Position numbers and translations under genes: made by a program. The notes beneath the pieces are model-generated. The model did not search any database and was not told the DNA's origin. It saw only the letters and a list, made by a program, of their open reading frames with translations. Positions 1 to 7,559 of a stretch of DNA of 21,780 bases are shown piece after piece. Every line of letters begins with the position of its first letter. Position 1 is the first letter of the stretch. The stretch comes from Regnicoccus frigidus (GTDB taxonomy: Bacteria; Cyanobacteriota; Cyanobacteriia; PCC-6307; Cyanobiaceae), in contig JAOANE010000045.1 in assembly GCA_025194985.1 (NCBI GenBank), positions 1 through 21,780 of the forward strand. The letters run 5' to 3'.

Positions 1-62
1 CTGTGCGGCGGGCTCATCCGCCTTCTCACATCAGCCTTGACGGCCTCGCTGTATCCGCGCAT
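1..62 (-). CDS. IS3 transposase OrfA, N-terminal piece only (partial)
   Basis: Reading leftward from an ATG at 62, this encodes the first 20 or so residues of the same OrfA that starts at 21589 (MRGYSEAVKADVRRR...). The rest lies outside the window. A GAGG lies upstream of the start, as in the complete copy. Whether the remainder of this copy is intact cannot be seen. Confidence 0.8.
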   Translation of the reverse strand, partial: MRGYSEAVKADVRRRMSPPH

Positions 63-127
63 TGGTCATGTCCTCAAGCCCCCGGGTGTACTGATGAGAG
101 GGGTGACAACTTTCTTGAAACCGGGGG
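1..127 (-). mobile_element. Right end of an IS3-family element (partial copy, cut by the window edge)
   Basis: By eye these 127 bases are identical to 21528-21654, the orfA end of the complete IS copy at the other end of the window. They include the outer inverted repeat (about 99-120) whose mate is seen at 19948. The identity runs seven bases (CCGGGGG) beyond the repeat before the two copies diverge. The copy lies in the same orientation as the complete one, so everything from 128 to 19947 is bracketed by directly repeated IS copies. Confidence 0.9.
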
Positions 128-128
128 C

Positions 129-383
129 GCCGTGGTGGGCACGCGCGTGGGCGGCCTGCCGTTTCTGCTGGCGGAGGGAGAGGCCGGGGTGGTGATCGCC
201 CCCGACAGCCCGCTGGAGCTGGAGCGCGCTCTGCGCCACCTGGCCGACGATCCCGCCGAACTGCGGCGGCTCGGCTCCGCCGCCCATGCCCGGCAAGCCG
301 GCCACTTCAGCTGGAGGGTGTGTGGCGAGGCCTTGCATGCACGGATTGGGCAGAGTCTGCCAGCGGGGAATCCGGAGAGATGA
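129..383 (+). pseudogene. C-terminal remnant of a GT-B glycosyltransferase (family 4-like), truncated by an IS
   Basis: The frame encodes about 84 residues running VVGTRVGGLPFLL, then EGEAGVVIAPDSP, then LERALRHLADDP and a helical tail. This is the pattern of the C-terminal Rossmann half of GT-B glycosyltransferases: the conserved G-(T/S)-x-x-G-G-(L/I)-P, the acidic-G-x-x-(V/I)-x-P-x-D/S nucleotide-sugar loop, and the following 'A-L-x-x-L-x-x-D-P' helix. Such enzymes transfer sugars from nucleotide donors onto lipid carriers or polysaccharides. The frame is open upstream only through IS sequence, so the N-terminal half has been cut off. The stop overlaps the next start (ATGA at 380-383), so the two genes were translationally coupled before the IS arrived. 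The family call is fairly firm; the substrate is unknown. Confidence 0.75.
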
Positions 384-1285
384 TGGTGGTTTCCGGAGCG
401 ATGCCGCATCCCTGGATCGAGGCAATTCTCTGCTGCCCCGATTGCGGCGCCGGGCTCATCCAGCAGCCCCGGGGCTGGCGCTGCACCGTCTGCTCCTGGG
501 CATCGCATGATCCCCGCGATCTCCAGCCGGTTTCTCCACGGGAGCTGACGCTCACGCATTGCCGCCAGCCTCCGGCAGACCCCGGCCAGCTCCTGGAGGC
601 CATCCCCACGGAGCCGCCGCCGCTCACCTACACAGGCCCGGCGGCGCTGCGCGATTCCAGCGCCTTTCTCTCCGAACTGAAGCAGCGTCTGCAGCCCGGC
701 GCCACCGTGCTTGACCTGGGCTGCGGGCCGCGGGATCAGCAGCGCCCCATTGAGTCGCTCGGCTTTCGCTACCTCGGCGTGGACGTGGATTCCCGGGTCG
801 CGGATCTCCTGGTGGACGCCCACTGCCTGCCGTTTCAGGACCAGTCGTTCGACGCTGTGCTGTCCTATGCGGTGCTGGAGCATCTCCGCGATCCCTTCTT
901 GGCGCTGCGGGAGATCACCCGCGTGCTCAGGCCCGGAGGGCTCTACCTCGGAACCGTGTCCCAGGGTGAGCCGTTCCATGCCTCCTACTTTCACCACACC
1001 GCATGGGGGCTGCTGGCCCTGTTCAGCAGCCAGCCCGAGCTGGATACGCTGCGCCTCTGGGCCGCAATCGACACCCTGGAATCCCTTTCGCGGATGGGCC
1101 GCTACCCGAAGGTGATCCGCAAGGCGCTCGCCGGCCTGCATCGGCTGCAGGTGGCCGTTCCCCAGCTGGCGCCGCGCAAAGTGCGATGGCCTCGAAAGGC
1201 GCTGCAGATCGATGCCCTCTATCGTGCCGGCTCGATCGCTTTTGTGGTCCGCAAAATCGTCGCTGGCCGGGAATTGACACATTGA
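380..1285 (+). CDS. Zn-ribbon plus class I SAM-dependent methyltransferase
   Basis: The protein is 301 aa from the ATG that overlaps the upstream glycosyltransferase stop (ATGA); the longer in-frame extension to 320 would run into that gene. Residues ~17-35 hold two cysteine pairs (CCPDCG and CTVC), a small zinc ribbon of the Trm112/UbiE-associated type. Residues ~110-210 are a Rossmann-fold methyltransferase: motif I VLDLGCG, an acidic strand end (GVDVD), a post-I motif FDAVLSYAVLEHL, and VLRPGGLYLG. This layout is common in methyltransferases of surface-polysaccharide clusters, which fits the glycosyltransferases on both sides. Acceptor and product cannot be read from the sequence. It is likely co-transcribed with the gene cut by the IS, so its original promoter is probably lost. 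Confidence 0.85.
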   Translation: MMVVSGAMPHPWIEAILCCPDCGAGLIQQPRGWRCTVCSWASHDPRDLQPVSPRELTLTHCRQPPADPGQLLEAIPTEPPPLTYTGPAALRDSSAFLSELKQRLQPGATVLDLGCGPRDQQRPIESLGFRYLGVDVDSRVADLLVDAHCLPFQDQSFDAVLSYAVLEHLRDPFLALREITRVLRPGGLYLGTVSQGEPFHASYFHHTAWGLLALFSSQPELDTLRLWAAIDTLESLSRMGRYPKVIRKALAGLHRLQVAVPQLAPRKVRWPRKALQIDALYRAGSIAFVVRKIVAGRELTH

Positions 1286-1302
1286 TCGATGTTCGTTATT
1301 CA
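1274..1302 (+). promoter_or_regulatory. Predicted sigma70-type promoter upstream of the GT92-like gene
   Basis: TTGACA at 1274-1279 and TATTCA at 1297-1302 are separated by exactly 17 bases. They lie at the very end of the methyltransferase gene and in the AT-rich gap after it, about 80 bases ahead of the ATG at 1386. It would give the glycosyltransferase its own transcript. This is a match to consensus only. Confidence 0.5.
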
Positions 1303-1385
1303 ATATGTTCAGCGATACTTCTATCCTCCAGGTTAAGTTATCCATTGAATAATGATCTTTCAGGCTGGAGGTTTTTGGTCACCGC

Positions 1386-2453
1386 ATGAAGAAGGGGGTC
1401 GTCAGTATCTTGGGGAGAGCGCGCAGGGCCCTGGCTTTTCGTTATCGCTACTGGCTGATCAATGTCTATCCATTGTGGCGAGCCAGGGCGGTGGATTCAT
1501 TGCGGTATGGCCTCAGGCCATATCCTCCATTCCGCGATCAGGACCGCCCTGTTTCGGTCAAAGTATTTTGCCAGGTCAAGGATGACTCGGATATTATTGA
1601 GGATTGGATACTCTGGCATTCGTACCTCTTTGGTGGAGCCAGTCTTGTCTTGATTGCCGACAGGCCAAGCGCAAAGACGGCGGACATCCTTAGAAAATAT
1701 TCTTTCGCTTCATTGATTCTGGAGGCCCCGCTCGGAAACTGGCCCCAAGAGCTTGGCTGGGATGACAAGCGTACTTACAACATCAATAGGGCTATCAAGG
1801 ATTACGGGACTGGGGCGGACTTTGTCATTCCTTTGGATGCCGATGAATTTATCATCTTTGAACACAGTCCCTGCAAGGCCGGTGTCCTGCGCGAGCTGCG
1901 GCACCTGAGGGATGCTGGTAATTTCGGGTTCAAGTTTTCACGAGAGTTTGAAGCCTGTTCCCTGGAGACCATGTCCAGGCCCGCGGTTGAGATCAGGACA
2001 TTCCGGGAGGCGCACTCGGCTATTGATTTCCGCAAGTGTTTTGCCAAGTCAGGTCAGCTGGAATGGGTAGGAGCCGGCCAGTGCTATGTGCATACGCTGG
2101 ACGGCAAAGATCCGATTGTTGTAAGGCTGGCACTTCTCCATTTCCGCTGGCGGGGATTCGATCACATGTATGAAAAGTGCGTGGACCATGTCTCCCAGCT
2201 CGTCGTTCTTCCCGATGGGTCCACAAAGCCTCCGCGCGTTGGAGGTCATGTCCTCGAGGGAGCTCAGGCAATTCAGGCAGGTCGGTTTCAGGCTTGGGCC
2301 CGCCAGCGGCCCCGCCGCCTCTCCTTCAGGTCGCTTGACGGAGAAAGGATGGGAGAAGGAGGTGGGGCTGGGCGACTTTCTGACCTCCCGGCAAGTGCGC
2401 CTGCTGAAGCTCACCGGCCACCGGCTCGAAGCGCACCGCTGCCGCATCGATGA
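1386..2453 (+). CDS. GT92/GT2-like glycosyltransferase, 3' end probably frameshifted
   Basis: The frame is 355 aa. Residues ~55-260 look like the Glyco_tranf_2_4/GT92 group: VSVKVFCQVKDD.DIIEDWILWHSYLFG at the start of the fold, a donor-binding acidic motif PLDADEF near residue 155, and ALLHFRWRGFDHMYEK towards the end. Such enzymes transfer sugars to cell-surface glycans. The start is the ATG at 1386; a GGAGG lies 14 bases upstream, which is long spacing. From about residue 305 the sequence turns into Arg/Pro/Ala-rich low complexity, while the +1 frame over 2300-2559 reads as an ordinary helical protein tail. I infer a frameshift near 2290-2350 and count the catalytic domain as complete. A high-AT patch before the start and a separate promoter suggest separate acquisition from the methyltransferase. 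Confidence 0.75.
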   Translation: MKKGVVSILGRARRALAFRYRYWLINVYPLWRARAVDSLRYGLRPYPPFRDQDRPVSVKVFCQVKDDSDIIEDWILWHSYLFGGASLVLIADRPSAKTADILRKYSFASLILEAPLGNWPQELGWDDKRTYNINRAIKDYGTGADFVIPLDADEFIIFEHSPCKAGVLRELRHLRDAGNFGFKFSREFEACSLETMSRPAVEIRTFREAHSAIDFRKCFAKSGQLEWVGAGQCYVHTLDGKDPIVVRLALLHFRWRGFDHMYEKCVDHVSQLVVLPDGSTKPPRVGGHVLEGAQAIQAGRFQAWARQRPRRLSFRSLDGERMGEGGGAGRLSDLPASAPAEAHRPPARSAPLPHR

Positions 2454-2559
2454 GGAGCGGGCCCGGCTTTACCGCGTGGTGGCTGAGCCTTTGCCGGCTG
2501 GCAGCAGCTGTGACACACCGAGCCCTGCTACTGGGCCTAAGCATCTCTCCTTGCTGTAA
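2300..2559 (+). pseudogene. Out-of-frame tail, likely the real C-terminus of the upstream glycosyltransferase
   Basis: This is the +1 frame relative to the glycosyltransferase. Its readable part is GLGDFLTSRQVRLLKL followed by HRCRIDEERARLYR.VAEPLPAG, a basic helical segment. A diverged relative of the same segment occurs at 16870-16985, where the readable match is CCINRERVWRYRLVAEP. That two copies exist argues that this frame was once coding. It could be the displaced end of the glycosyltransferase or the remains of a separate small gene; I prefer the first because the main frame loses protein character where this one gains it. Confidence 0.4.
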
Positions 2560-2625
2560 CTGTTTCCCCGAAATCCCATCAGGAATTGATCCCAGTCACA
2601 ATCGGCGGGCCTGAGGCCTTTCCCG

Positions 2626-5331
2626 TTGAGCACCCCCCAGGCCCTGCAGAACTTCGCCCACTGGGTGGCCACGATTCGTGGCGACGAGGACAGCGAGGCC
2701 CAGACCTATGTGAACCGGCTTTTGCAGGCCTGGGGCTGGGCTGACTCAGTAGAAGCGGCTACCACCTTCGAGCGAAAAATCCCCAAAGGCAGCCTTGCTG
2801 GTGGCATGGGTAAGGCGGATGCCCTGATCGAGGGAACGCGGGCCACGGTGCTGGTCGAGATGAAGAGCAGGGGCAAGACACTCGATCCCCACTTCCCTCA
2901 GCTTCAGCGCTACTGGATGTACCTGGCTCCCAAGCCCGCCTACTGCATCCTCTGCAATTTCGATGAGATCTGGGTCTACGACATCAACCAACTGGTGGAT
3001 GAGCCCCTGGTCAAGCTGCGGGTGGAGGATCTGGCTAGCCAATCGTCGTCTCTGGCCTTCCTCAGCAAGACTGAGCAGCCGGTCCACTTCGGCCTCAACC
3101 AGATCGAGGTAACTGAAGCTCAGGCCCGGAGCATGGGGGAGCTGTTCGGTCGGTTGCGCAAGCGGGGCGAGAAGAGCGGCGATTTCACGGCCTTGGAGGC
3201 CCAGCGGTTCGTGCTCCAGTGCGTCCTCAGTCTGTTTGCGGAAGATCGGGGCATGCTCCCGAACCTGCAGTTCACCGAGGCCCTGGGCGCCTGCCAGGGA
3301 GGGCAGAGCAGTTACGACGTGCTGGGCAGCCTGTTCGGAGAGATGAACACCCCCGGCATCACATCCGGCGGACAGTTCCGTGGGACGCCTTACTTCAACG
3401 GCGGTCTCTTCGCCCATATCCCTCGGCTTGAGCTGCTCTCCGATGAGCTGGATCTGCTCAGCGCCAGCGCTCAGGAGAACTGGCAACGGGTGCGGCCCAG
3501 CATCTTCGGGAACATCTTTGAGGCCAGCAGTGATGAAGTAACCCGCCACGCCCATGGCCAGCACTTCACCAGCGAAGTGGACATGCTGCAGATCATCCGG
3601 CCCACGATCGTGGAGCCCTGGGAGGAGCGGATCGCCAAGGCCAGCAGTATCGCTGAACTGGAGGGCCTTCGGCAGGCGTTGACTCAGTACCGGATCTGTG
3701 ATCCGGCCTGCGGCTCTGGAAACTTTCTCTACATGGGCTACAACGCCGTGAAGGATCTTGAGGTGGCGATCCTGCTGCGCATCTCAGCTCTTCGCCGTTC
3801 AGATGCGAAGAAAGATCAGGCAGTGATGGGCCTGGTGACGCCGCTGCAGTTCTTCGGCATGGACACCAGCCCGTTCGCGGTGGAGCTGGCACGGGTGACG
3901 CTGATGATTGCCCGCAAGGTGGCCAACGATCGCCTGGGGCTTACAGAACGGGATCTACCCCTCGACAACCTCGACGCAAACATCAGGGTCGCAGATGCGT
4001 TGTTCATCCCCTGGCCGGAGGCCGATGCATATGTGGGGAACCCGCCGTTCTTGGGTGGGAAACACATGCGGCTCAACCTCGGGGATGAGTACGTCGAGCG
4101 GGTCTTTCAGCGGTTCCCCGAGGTGCACGACAGCGTGGACTTCTGCACCTACTGGTTCCGGCTGGCCCACGACAACCTCCAGCCCGACGGCCGGGCTGGG
4201 CTGGTAGCCACCAACTCGATTCGCCATGGCAAGAGCCGCCGGGCCTCCCTCGACTACATCCGCGACAACGGCGGTCACATCCATGCGGCGATCTCAACCC
4301 AGCCGTGGTCCGGGGAGGCCCACGTGCACGTGAGCATCGTGAACTGGAGCCGCGATGCTGCGGGTAGTTACCGGCTGGATGGAGAGGATGTTTCCACCAT
4401 CAACACCAGTTTGCGCTCAACCGTGGATGTGAGTGAAGCCAGTGCCTTGGTGGCAAACAAGGGCTATTGCTTTCAGGGGGTGATTCCGGTGGGCAAGGGT
4501 TTCAACGTTGACCCTGCGACAGCGGCGGAGTGGTTGGCTGCTGATCCAAGGAACGCCGAGGTGGTCAAGCCGTTCTCGATGGGCACCAACCTGGCGAAGC
4601 GTCCTTTGGGGCAGCCCGACCGCTGGATCATCGACTTCAACGATCTCACACTGGAAGTGGCGGAAGCCTATGCCGAGCCCTTTCGGCAAGTGAAAGACCT
4701 GGTGAGGCCCCAGCGCATGGAGAACCGCCGCGAAACCACGCGGGTGAACTGGTGGCGGTATGGGGAGAAACGACCAGCGATGCGGGCAGCTATCGAACCA
4801 CTGGAAAGTTACTTTGCCGTTCCCCGAGTTTCCAAGTGGGCTGTTTTCATTCCATTCCAGAAGGATTGGCTGCCTGGAGAAAAGAATGTCGTGCTCGCCA
4901 GCTATGATTTCTATATTGTGGGCCTGCTGACTTCCTCCGTACACCGCATCTGGATGCACGCGCAGAAAGGCACCCTCAAGGGCGACATCGCCTACACCCA
5001 CGACTCTATATTCGAGACCTTCCCCTTCCCTCAGATCGTCACGCCTGAGCTGGTGCAGCAGATCCGCCAGGCGATGACAGCCCTCAACGACTACCGCAAC
5101 GAGGTGATGCTGGCGCGGAACTGGGGCATCACCGACCTCTACAACGCCTACTTCAACGAACCCGCCAGCCAGCTTGCCAAGCTCCATCAAGCGCTCGATG
5201 CTTTGGTGCTGAAGGCCTATGGCTGGAAGGCCAACGAAGACATCCTCAGCAACCTGCTCGATCTCAACCTGGAGCTGGCGGAGCGGGAAGCTGCAGGGGA
5301 GATGGTGGTGGGGCCGTGGGCGCCAGCCTGA
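2626..5331 (+). CDS. MmeI-like type IIL/IIG restriction-modification enzyme (single chain)
   Basis: The protein is 901 aa from a TTG preceded by GAGG at nine bases' spacing; no upstream ATG/GTG fits better. Domains in order: a PD-(D/E)xK nuclease (D65...E78-M-K80), a helical spacer (~180-350), a gamma-class N6-adenine methyltransferase with motif I DPACGSGNFLY at ~359 and catalytic motif IV NPPF at ~472, then a target-recognition region (~600-800, including FFPFP-like FETFPFPQ near 798) and a C-terminal helical segment with LxxxY. Length and order match the MmeI family, in which one chain binds an asymmetric site, methylates one strand and cuts about 20 bp away. No separate specificity, nuclease or methylase gene adjoins it. 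All visible catalytic residues are present, so it is probably active as defence or plasmid-retention cargo. Site specificity cannot be inferred. Confidence 0.92.
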   Translation: MSTPQALQNFAHWVATIRGDEDSEAQTYVNRLLQAWGWADSVEAATTFERKIPKGSLAGGMGKADALIEGTRATVLVEMKSRGKTLDPHFPQLQRYWMYLAPKPAYCILCNFDEIWVYDINQLVDEPLVKLRVEDLASQSSSLAFLSKTEQPVHFGLNQIEVTEAQARSMGELFGRLRKRGEKSGDFTALEAQRFVLQCVLSLFAEDRGMLPNLQFTEALGACQGGQSSYDVLGSLFGEMNTPGITSGGQFRGTPYFNGGLFAHIPRLELLSDELDLLSASAQENWQRVRPSIFGNIFEASSDEVTRHAHGQHFTSEVDMLQIIRPTIVEPWEERIAKASSIAELEGLRQALTQYRICDPACGSGNFLYMGYNAVKDLEVAILLRISALRRSDAKKDQAVMGLVTPLQFFGMDTSPFAVELARVTLMIARKVANDRLGLTERDLPLDNLDANIRVADALFIPWPEADAYVGNPPFLGGKHMRLNLGDEYVERVFQRFPEVHDSVDFCTYWFRLAHDNLQPDGRAGLVATNSIRHGKSRRASLDYIRDNGGHIHAAISTQPWSGEAHVHVSIVNWSRDAAGSYRLDGEDVSTINTSLRSTVDVSEASALVANKGYCFQGVIPVGKGFNVDPATAAEWLAADPRNAEVVKPFSMGTNLAKRPLGQPDRWIIDFNDLTLEVAEAYAEPFRQVKDLVRPQRMENRRETTRVNWWRYGEKRPAMRAAIEPLESYFAVPRVSKWAVFIPFQKDWLPGEKNVVLASYDFYIVGLLTSSVHRIWMHAQKGTLKGDIAYTHDSIFETFPFPQIVTPELVQQIRQAMTALNDYRNEVMLARNWGITDLYNAYFNEPASQLAKLHQALDALVLKAYGWKANEDILSNLLDLNLELAEREAAGEMVVGPWAPA

Positions 5332-5509
5332 CCCAACCGGCCCGCTTCGCCTCAACCTCTGCCAGAGCAAGGGTCTCCCGCTGAATGGTTGTTTTTAAAA
5401 CAGGAGCGCGAATGTGTTGAGTCTTTGGCCTGGAATAGATCGCTCTCCATCCCGTTGTGACTGCCTTGTCAGGGGAGATTCACTGATGGCAACTCCGAGA
5501 TGCTGAGCC

Positions 5510-5755
5510 ATGAACATCTGCACCCCCAGCATCAGCCGCACCCTCGCCATCGTCATTGGTGATGTCAAAGCATCGTCTCGCTGTCGCGCTCGCTTTATCG
5601 CCCTGGCAGAGCAGGCTGTCAGCTACCGCGATCTGCACGACCAGGCGCTAGCTGAGGGTCTCTACCAGGGCCCTGAGTGCGCGCAGGAAGCCGCCGATGC
5701 TATGGGTCTGACCTTTCCGTTTCAGCACTCCTCTGATACATCAGCACAACCTTGA
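5510..5755 (+). CDS. Small hypothetical protein (81 aa)
   Basis: I do not recognise this protein. It opens MNICTPSISRTLAIVIGDV and has a helical middle (RFIALAEQAVSYRDLHDQALAEG) and an acidic/helical stretch before a short tail. Third-position GC is fairly high, as in the neighbouring genes, which mildly supports coding. No clear ribosome binding site precedes the ATG. Its stop (TGA at 5753-5755) overlaps the ATG of a decayed copy of the 89-aa module gene. The last ~30 bases resemble the leader of the intact copies, so the end of this frame may be accidental. It may be real but is uncertain. Confidence 0.35.
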   Translation: MNICTPSISRTLAIVIGDVKASSRCRARFIALAEQAVSYRDLHDQALAEGLYQGPECAQEAADAMGLTFPFQHSSDTSAQP

Positions 5756-5850
5756 TGGAAGCTCTCTCTCTGGCGCCTGCCCGTAGCGCCGAGCGTTGTC
5801 CCGTCTCGGATTGGGCACTTGCTGGCCAAAATCAAGCCGCCACTGATCCT
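5755..5850 (+). pseudogene. Decayed third copy of the 89-aa module gene (5' end only)
   Basis: The frame from ATG 5755 reads LAPARSAERCPVS, matching residues 6-18 of the intact copies at 6420 and 18204. It then shifts frame where GCCTTG of the intact copies is replaced by GCACTTG, although base similarity continues through the following CTTGCTGGCCA.AATCAA. The 30 bases before the ATG also resemble the leader of the intact copies. No similarity to the second half of the gene is seen, so this is a truncated, frameshifted remnant. Confidence 0.6.
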
Positions 5851-5928
5851 TCGCTCTTCCAGATGGTCCGGCTTGCAATCTGAAGCCACCAGGCCCCGCC
5901 CTCCGGTTGGTGGAGTGCTCACTCGCTC

Positions 5929-6344
5929 TCAGGTCTTGGTTCGCCGGGTCCTTTTTTTGTTCTGAGGGTTGAGGCGCAGCATCTCCCTGGTTTCTGACGC
6001 CACCCTCTCCCAGTTGATGTCGTCGCCGTCGCTGCGTTCTTCGGGGGGGTTACTTCCCTTGTCCTCCGATTCGTCGAAGAGGCCTTCAGCCATCCGATCG
6101 CCCAGGCTGCTCAGCTCAGGGCTGCCTGCCGATCCCGGCCAAACTGCTCTGCGGCCTTGGCTGCGGCTTCAGCGATCGGTCCCCATTCAGGCTCGGCATC
6201 CTCGCCAAAGATGGCATCGAGCACCGGGCCCGGCTGGTAGGCCAGATCGTTGGGATTCCAGAGCTCTTCCTTTCCATCCTCAACCCGGCCCCAGGCCACC
6301 AGCCGCCCGTCGTCGTCGTCTCGCTTGCCGTAGTAGTCCGCCAT
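5929..6344 (-). pseudogene. Acidic module protein, copy 1, frameshifted by a 5-bp duplication
   Basis: The frame from the ATG at 6344 gives 77 residues (MADYYGKRDDDDGRLVAWGR, then EELWNPNDLAYQPGPVLDAI and an acidic-alanine helix) and stops at 6111. The intact copy at 17725-18129 continues for 57 more residues, and its remaining sequence is found here in another frame down to a stop at 5929. The cause is a tandem CTCAG CTCAG at 6110-6119 where the other copy has one CTCAG. The length fits exactly: 405 bases in the intact copy plus 6 (two extra codons in the Asp run) plus 5 equals the 416 seen here. I do not recognise the family. It is divergent from the 89-aa gene at 6420. Confidence 0.7.
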
Positions 6345-6383
6345 TTACGAAGCCTCGCCTTCCCATCTTCCCCGTTTTCTATT

Positions 6384-6410
6384 GGTGTGTCAATGTGTCT
6401 CAGACACACC
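6384..6410. promoter_or_regulatory. Inverted repeat between the divergent module genes, copy 1 (candidate operator)
   Basis: GGTGTGTC at 6384-6391 pairs with GACACACC at 6403-6410 across an 11-base spacer. It lies in the 75-base gap between the two divergent starts (6344 leftward, 6420 rightward). The same palindrome is kept, with longer arms, at 18164-18198. Half-site-like TGTGTC also repeats in direct orientation (TGTGTC AA TGTGTC). The position suits an operator shared by both genes, but a leader hairpin for the rightward gene is an alternative. Confidence 0.5.
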
Positions 6411-6419
6411 GGCACAGTT

Positions 6420-6689
6420 ATGGGATCGTCAGCTCTGGCTCCTGCTCGCAGCGCCGAGCGTTGCCCTGTCTCAGAACGGGCCTTGCTGGCCAGGATCAAC
6501 CGCCAGCTGGCCGGCCGCGGCCAGAGCCTGAGGCGCTGCCGGCGCGATTCTCTCAGCCGTAACACCCTTGGCCGCCACTACCTGCTGGACTTCCGCTCCA
6601 ACCGGGTGCTGGAGGCGAACCTGGACCTAGAGAGCTGGGCCCGCAGCGCCGATCTACTTCGCACCTATGAGGTTCTGGCCGATGGCTGA
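6420..6689 (+). CDS. Basic 89-aa module protein, copy 1 (unknown function)
   Basis: The 89-aa protein opens MGSSALAPARSAERCPVSE and continues with ARINRQLAGRGQSLRRCRRD, LGRHYLLDFRSNRV and a C-terminal DLESWARSADLL helix. It is Arg-rich in the middle (RRCRRD), suggesting nucleic-acid contact. The start at 6420 is chosen because the copy at 18204 aligns from the same ATG and gives exactly the same length; I count 13 differences in 89 residues. It is divergent from the acidic gene at 6344 and separated from it by a palindrome. In copy 2 a two-HTH gene overlaps its end; here that partner is missing and higBA follows. I do not recognise the family. The conservation of this gene in two places while its divergent neighbour has been broken is noteworthy. 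Confidence 0.7.
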   Translation: MGSSALAPARSAERCPVSERALLARINRQLAGRGQSLRRCRRDSLSRNTLGRHYLLDFRSNRVLEANLDLESWARSADLLRTYEVLADG

Positions 6690-6757
6690 GTGTCCTGCTT
6701 TGCCATGGCCCCTCCCCAAAAGGTCGAAATACTGACGTACCGCGTTATTATTCAGCG

Positions 6758-7036
6758 ATGATCCGATCGTTCCGCTGTGCGGACACCAAGGCCCTGGCTG
6801 ACGGTGTTCGAGTTCGGCGGTTCATCGCCTTTGAGAAGGTCGCCCGACGAAAGCTCCTGCAGCTCAGCATCGCGACCACCCTTGAGGATCTGCGCATCCC
6901 ACCAGGAAACCGCCTCGAACTCCTTTCTGGAGATCGCCGTGGTCAGCACAGCATCCGCATCAACGATCAGTACCGCCTGTGCTTCACCTGGAGCTCGGCC
7001 GGCCCAGAAGCCGTTGAGATCGTCGATTACCACTGA
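6758..7036 (+). CDS. higB: HigB-family type II toxin (RelE-fold mRNA endonuclease)
   Basis: The 92-aa protein opens MIRSFRCADTKALADG and has the HigB pattern: LLQLSIATTLEDLRIPPGNRLELLSGDRRGQHSIRINDQYRLCFTW and a C-terminal EIVDYH. The central basic GDRRG and the R-I-N-x-Q-Y-R-(I/L)-x-F strand, plus the terminal D-Y-H, are hallmarks of HigB toxins, which cleave ribosome-bound mRNA. It is followed after 22 bases by higA, the toxin-first order typical of hig systems. Its length is normal and all expected segments are present, so it is likely functional. On a plasmid-like replicon it would stabilise inheritance. Confidence 0.93.
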   Translation: MIRSFRCADTKALADGVRVRRFIAFEKVARRKLLQLSIATTLEDLRIPPGNRLELLSGDRRGQHSIRINDQYRLCFTWSSAGPEAVEIVDYH

Positions 7037-7058
7037 ACAGTTCGCCCCGGAGAGCGCC

Positions 7059-7364
7059 ATGCCCCACCTTTCCCCCATCACTCCCGGTGAGCTCCTGCGC
7101 GAGGAGTTTCTCGATCCCATGGGCATTACCGCTTACCGGTTGGCGAAGGAGATCGACGTGCCCCAAACCCGGATCAGCTCAATCCTCAAGGGCACCCGAG
7201 CTATCACAGCTGACACCGACCTGCGCCTGTGCCGGTTCTTGGGGTTGAGTGAGGGCTACTGGCTACGGGCACAGGTCTGCCACGACCTCGAATTGCAGCG
7301 CCTGGCCATTGCGCCGCAGTTGCAACAGATCCGCCCACTGGCAGTAGCAGCAATCGCCAGCTGA
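7059..7364 (+). CDS. higA: HigA-family antitoxin (HTH_XRE)
   Basis: The 101-aa protein begins MPHLSPITPGELLREEFLDPMGITAYRLA, the canonical opening of HigA. An XRE helix-turn-helix spans residues ~23-60 (AYRLAKEIDVPQTRISSIL, then GTRAITADTDLRLCRFLG), ending with SEGYWLRAQVCHDLE. It neutralises HigB and is expected to repress the higBA promoter. The ATG at 7059 has GGAGAG just upstream at suitable spacing. The gene is 22 bases after higB and certainly co-transcribed. The longer frame upstream overlaps higB and is not used. Confidence 0.94.
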   Translation: MPHLSPITPGELLREEFLDPMGITAYRLAKEIDVPQTRISSILKGTRAITADTDLRLCRFLGLSEGYWLRAQVCHDLELQRLAIAPQLQQIRPLAVAAIAS

Positions 7365-7491
7365 ACGGGTGGCCCTGCTGGCCTACTTAGTTGAACCGGC
7401 AGGAATGAAAAGCCCAAAGGCCGAAAAGCAAGGCGCTCAGGCTGGATTGAGCAAGTTGAGTACCCGCGCTACGGCTAATCCGCCAATTTGT

Positions 7492-7510
7492 AAATCTGCA
7501 TTGGCGCCAA
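7492..7510. repeat. Repeat upstream of parA: AAATCTGCATTG plus palindrome TTGGCGCCAA
   Basis: AAATCTGCATTG at 7492-7503 overlaps the perfect palindrome TTGGCGCCAA at 7501-7510, 50 bases before the parA start. Both elements recur on the far side of the parA/RHH pair (TTGGCGCCAA at 8484-8493, AAATCTGCATTG at 8539-8550). Sites repeated on both sides of a partition operon are typical of operators or centromeres bound by the RHH partner. That role is inference. Confidence 0.5.
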
Positions 7511-7559
7511 TCTGGCCGTATGAGTTGCTGACAAGGCGAACAGGCGGCAGCCTGGCGCC

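Noticed and set aside
74..1345. 423-aa minus-strand open frame across the glycosyltransferase and methyltransferase genes
   Set aside because: It runs antisense to two well-supported genes and its product is a Gly/Arg/Pro-rich shadow of GC-rich codons. The same applies to 2746-3564, 4417-5370, 11272-12216 and 12670-13509 on the minus strand.
6777..7058. Upstream extension of higA to a 195-aa protein
   Set aside because: The extra residues overlap higB in another frame and are low-complexity Ser/Pro/Arg; the ATG at 7059 has a ribosome binding sequence and gives a normal HigA.
7369..7559. Possible small gene before parA
   Set aside because: The open frame here runs through parA in another frame and lacks protein character; the stretch instead holds the repeats before parA.
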